Assembly (NCBI GenBank): GCA_001899635.1
Contig: MKVQ01000027.1
Span: forward strand, 143,047-207,046
Length of the DNA: 64,000 bases
Direction of reading: 5' to 3'
From: Myxococcales bacterium 68-20
GTDB taxonomy: Bacteria; Myxococcota_A; Polyangia; Polyangiales; Polyangiaceae
The notes under the pieces were generated by a model. That model saw only the letters and a list, made by a program, of their open reading frames with translations. It did not search any database and was not told the DNA's origin. Both the position numbers and the translations under genes were made by a program. This document shows, one piece after another, positions 63,940-64,000 of this stretch. Position 1 is the stretch's first letter. Every line of letters begins with the position of its first letter.

Positions 63940-64000
63940 TCACTTAGCGAGTGTCGACGGTCGGCGCTTGCGAGCGTAGTTGCTCATCTTGAGCTTCACG
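63940..64000 (-). CDS. 3' end of an unidentified gene
   Basis: On the minus strand an open frame enters from the window edge and ends at 63940-63942. The last 19 residues are basic (KMSNYARKRRPSTLAK). It may be the tail of a real gene that starts beyond 64000, but length is too short for identification and chance is possible. Confidence 0.3.
   Translation of the reverse strand, partial: VKLKMSNYARKRRPSTLAK

Noticed and set aside
63940..64000. Transposase or recombinase tail at the window edge
   Set aside because: Only 19 residues are visible, basic but without any recognisable motif, so no identity can be given.

Overview
The window is GC-rich (about 70 percent by eye). It carries many short-spaced or 4-nt-overlapping genes, a eukaryotic-type Ser/Thr kinase, ECF sigma factors, and an unusually large set of cysteine-rich or beta-propeller lipoproteins with Asp/Ala/Gly/Ser-rich linkers after the lipobox. 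This combination points to a myxobacterium (Myxococcota), most likely of the Polyangiales (Sorangium/Labilithrix-like). The placement is inferred from gene content, since no rRNA is present. I see no rRNA, tRNA, CRISPR array, insertion sequence or prophage.

Layout. 1-3.7 kb: leucine operon leuA(partial)-leuB-leuC-leuD; the LeuA ends before the allosteric domain. 3.7-7.5 kb (minus): ECF sigma module A, made of an outer-membrane-like protein, a sigma factor, a one-TM partner and two lipoproteins. 7.7-21.4 kb: mixed single genes (inhibitor-like lipoprotein, OPT transporter, lipoprotein with a methyltransferase domain, S1 protease, DinB, universal stress protein, Old Yellow Enzyme, 2OG oxygenase, astacin protease, DUF4377). 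21.4-26.1 kb: Rieske oxygenase, sigma module B with a decayed barrel gene, a 2OG-oxygenase-like protein and a histone-H1-like protein. 26.4-38.2 kb: DUF3160 lipoprotein, then sigma module C, whose sigma and partner genes lead into five surface lipoproteins that mostly overlap by 4 nt (Cys-rich, two beta-propellers, RCC1, IgGFc-binding).

38.3-46.1 kb: a MopE-like repeat lipoprotein and the locus I find most interesting. A minus-strand set (DUF350 membrane protein, glutathionylspermidine-synthase-like ATP-grasp, twin-motif di-iron oxygenase) diverges from a plus-strand set (2OG-oxygenase-like protein, possible Tat-exported unknown, small unknown), with a further Fe/2OG oxygenase opposite. 46.3-52.5 kb: Ser/Thr kinase and three cysteine-rich lipoproteins. 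52.7-64 kb: alpha/beta-hydrolase plus RsbR-like STAS operon, S55-type protease-like protein, beta-propeller/Fn3-like exported protein, Cys-rich lipoprotein, STAS-PAS-histidine kinase-receiver hybrid, RadC, and the end of an unidentified gene.

Two themes link the genes. One is envelope regulation: three copies of a barrel / ECF sigma / non-zinc membrane partner module, one of them driving a surface-lipoprotein operon. The other is a non-heme-iron oxygenase plus amide-ligase locus that looks like a biosynthetic or modification system of unknown product. Strong GC-rich hairpins without U-tracts follow many genes and probably end transcription.
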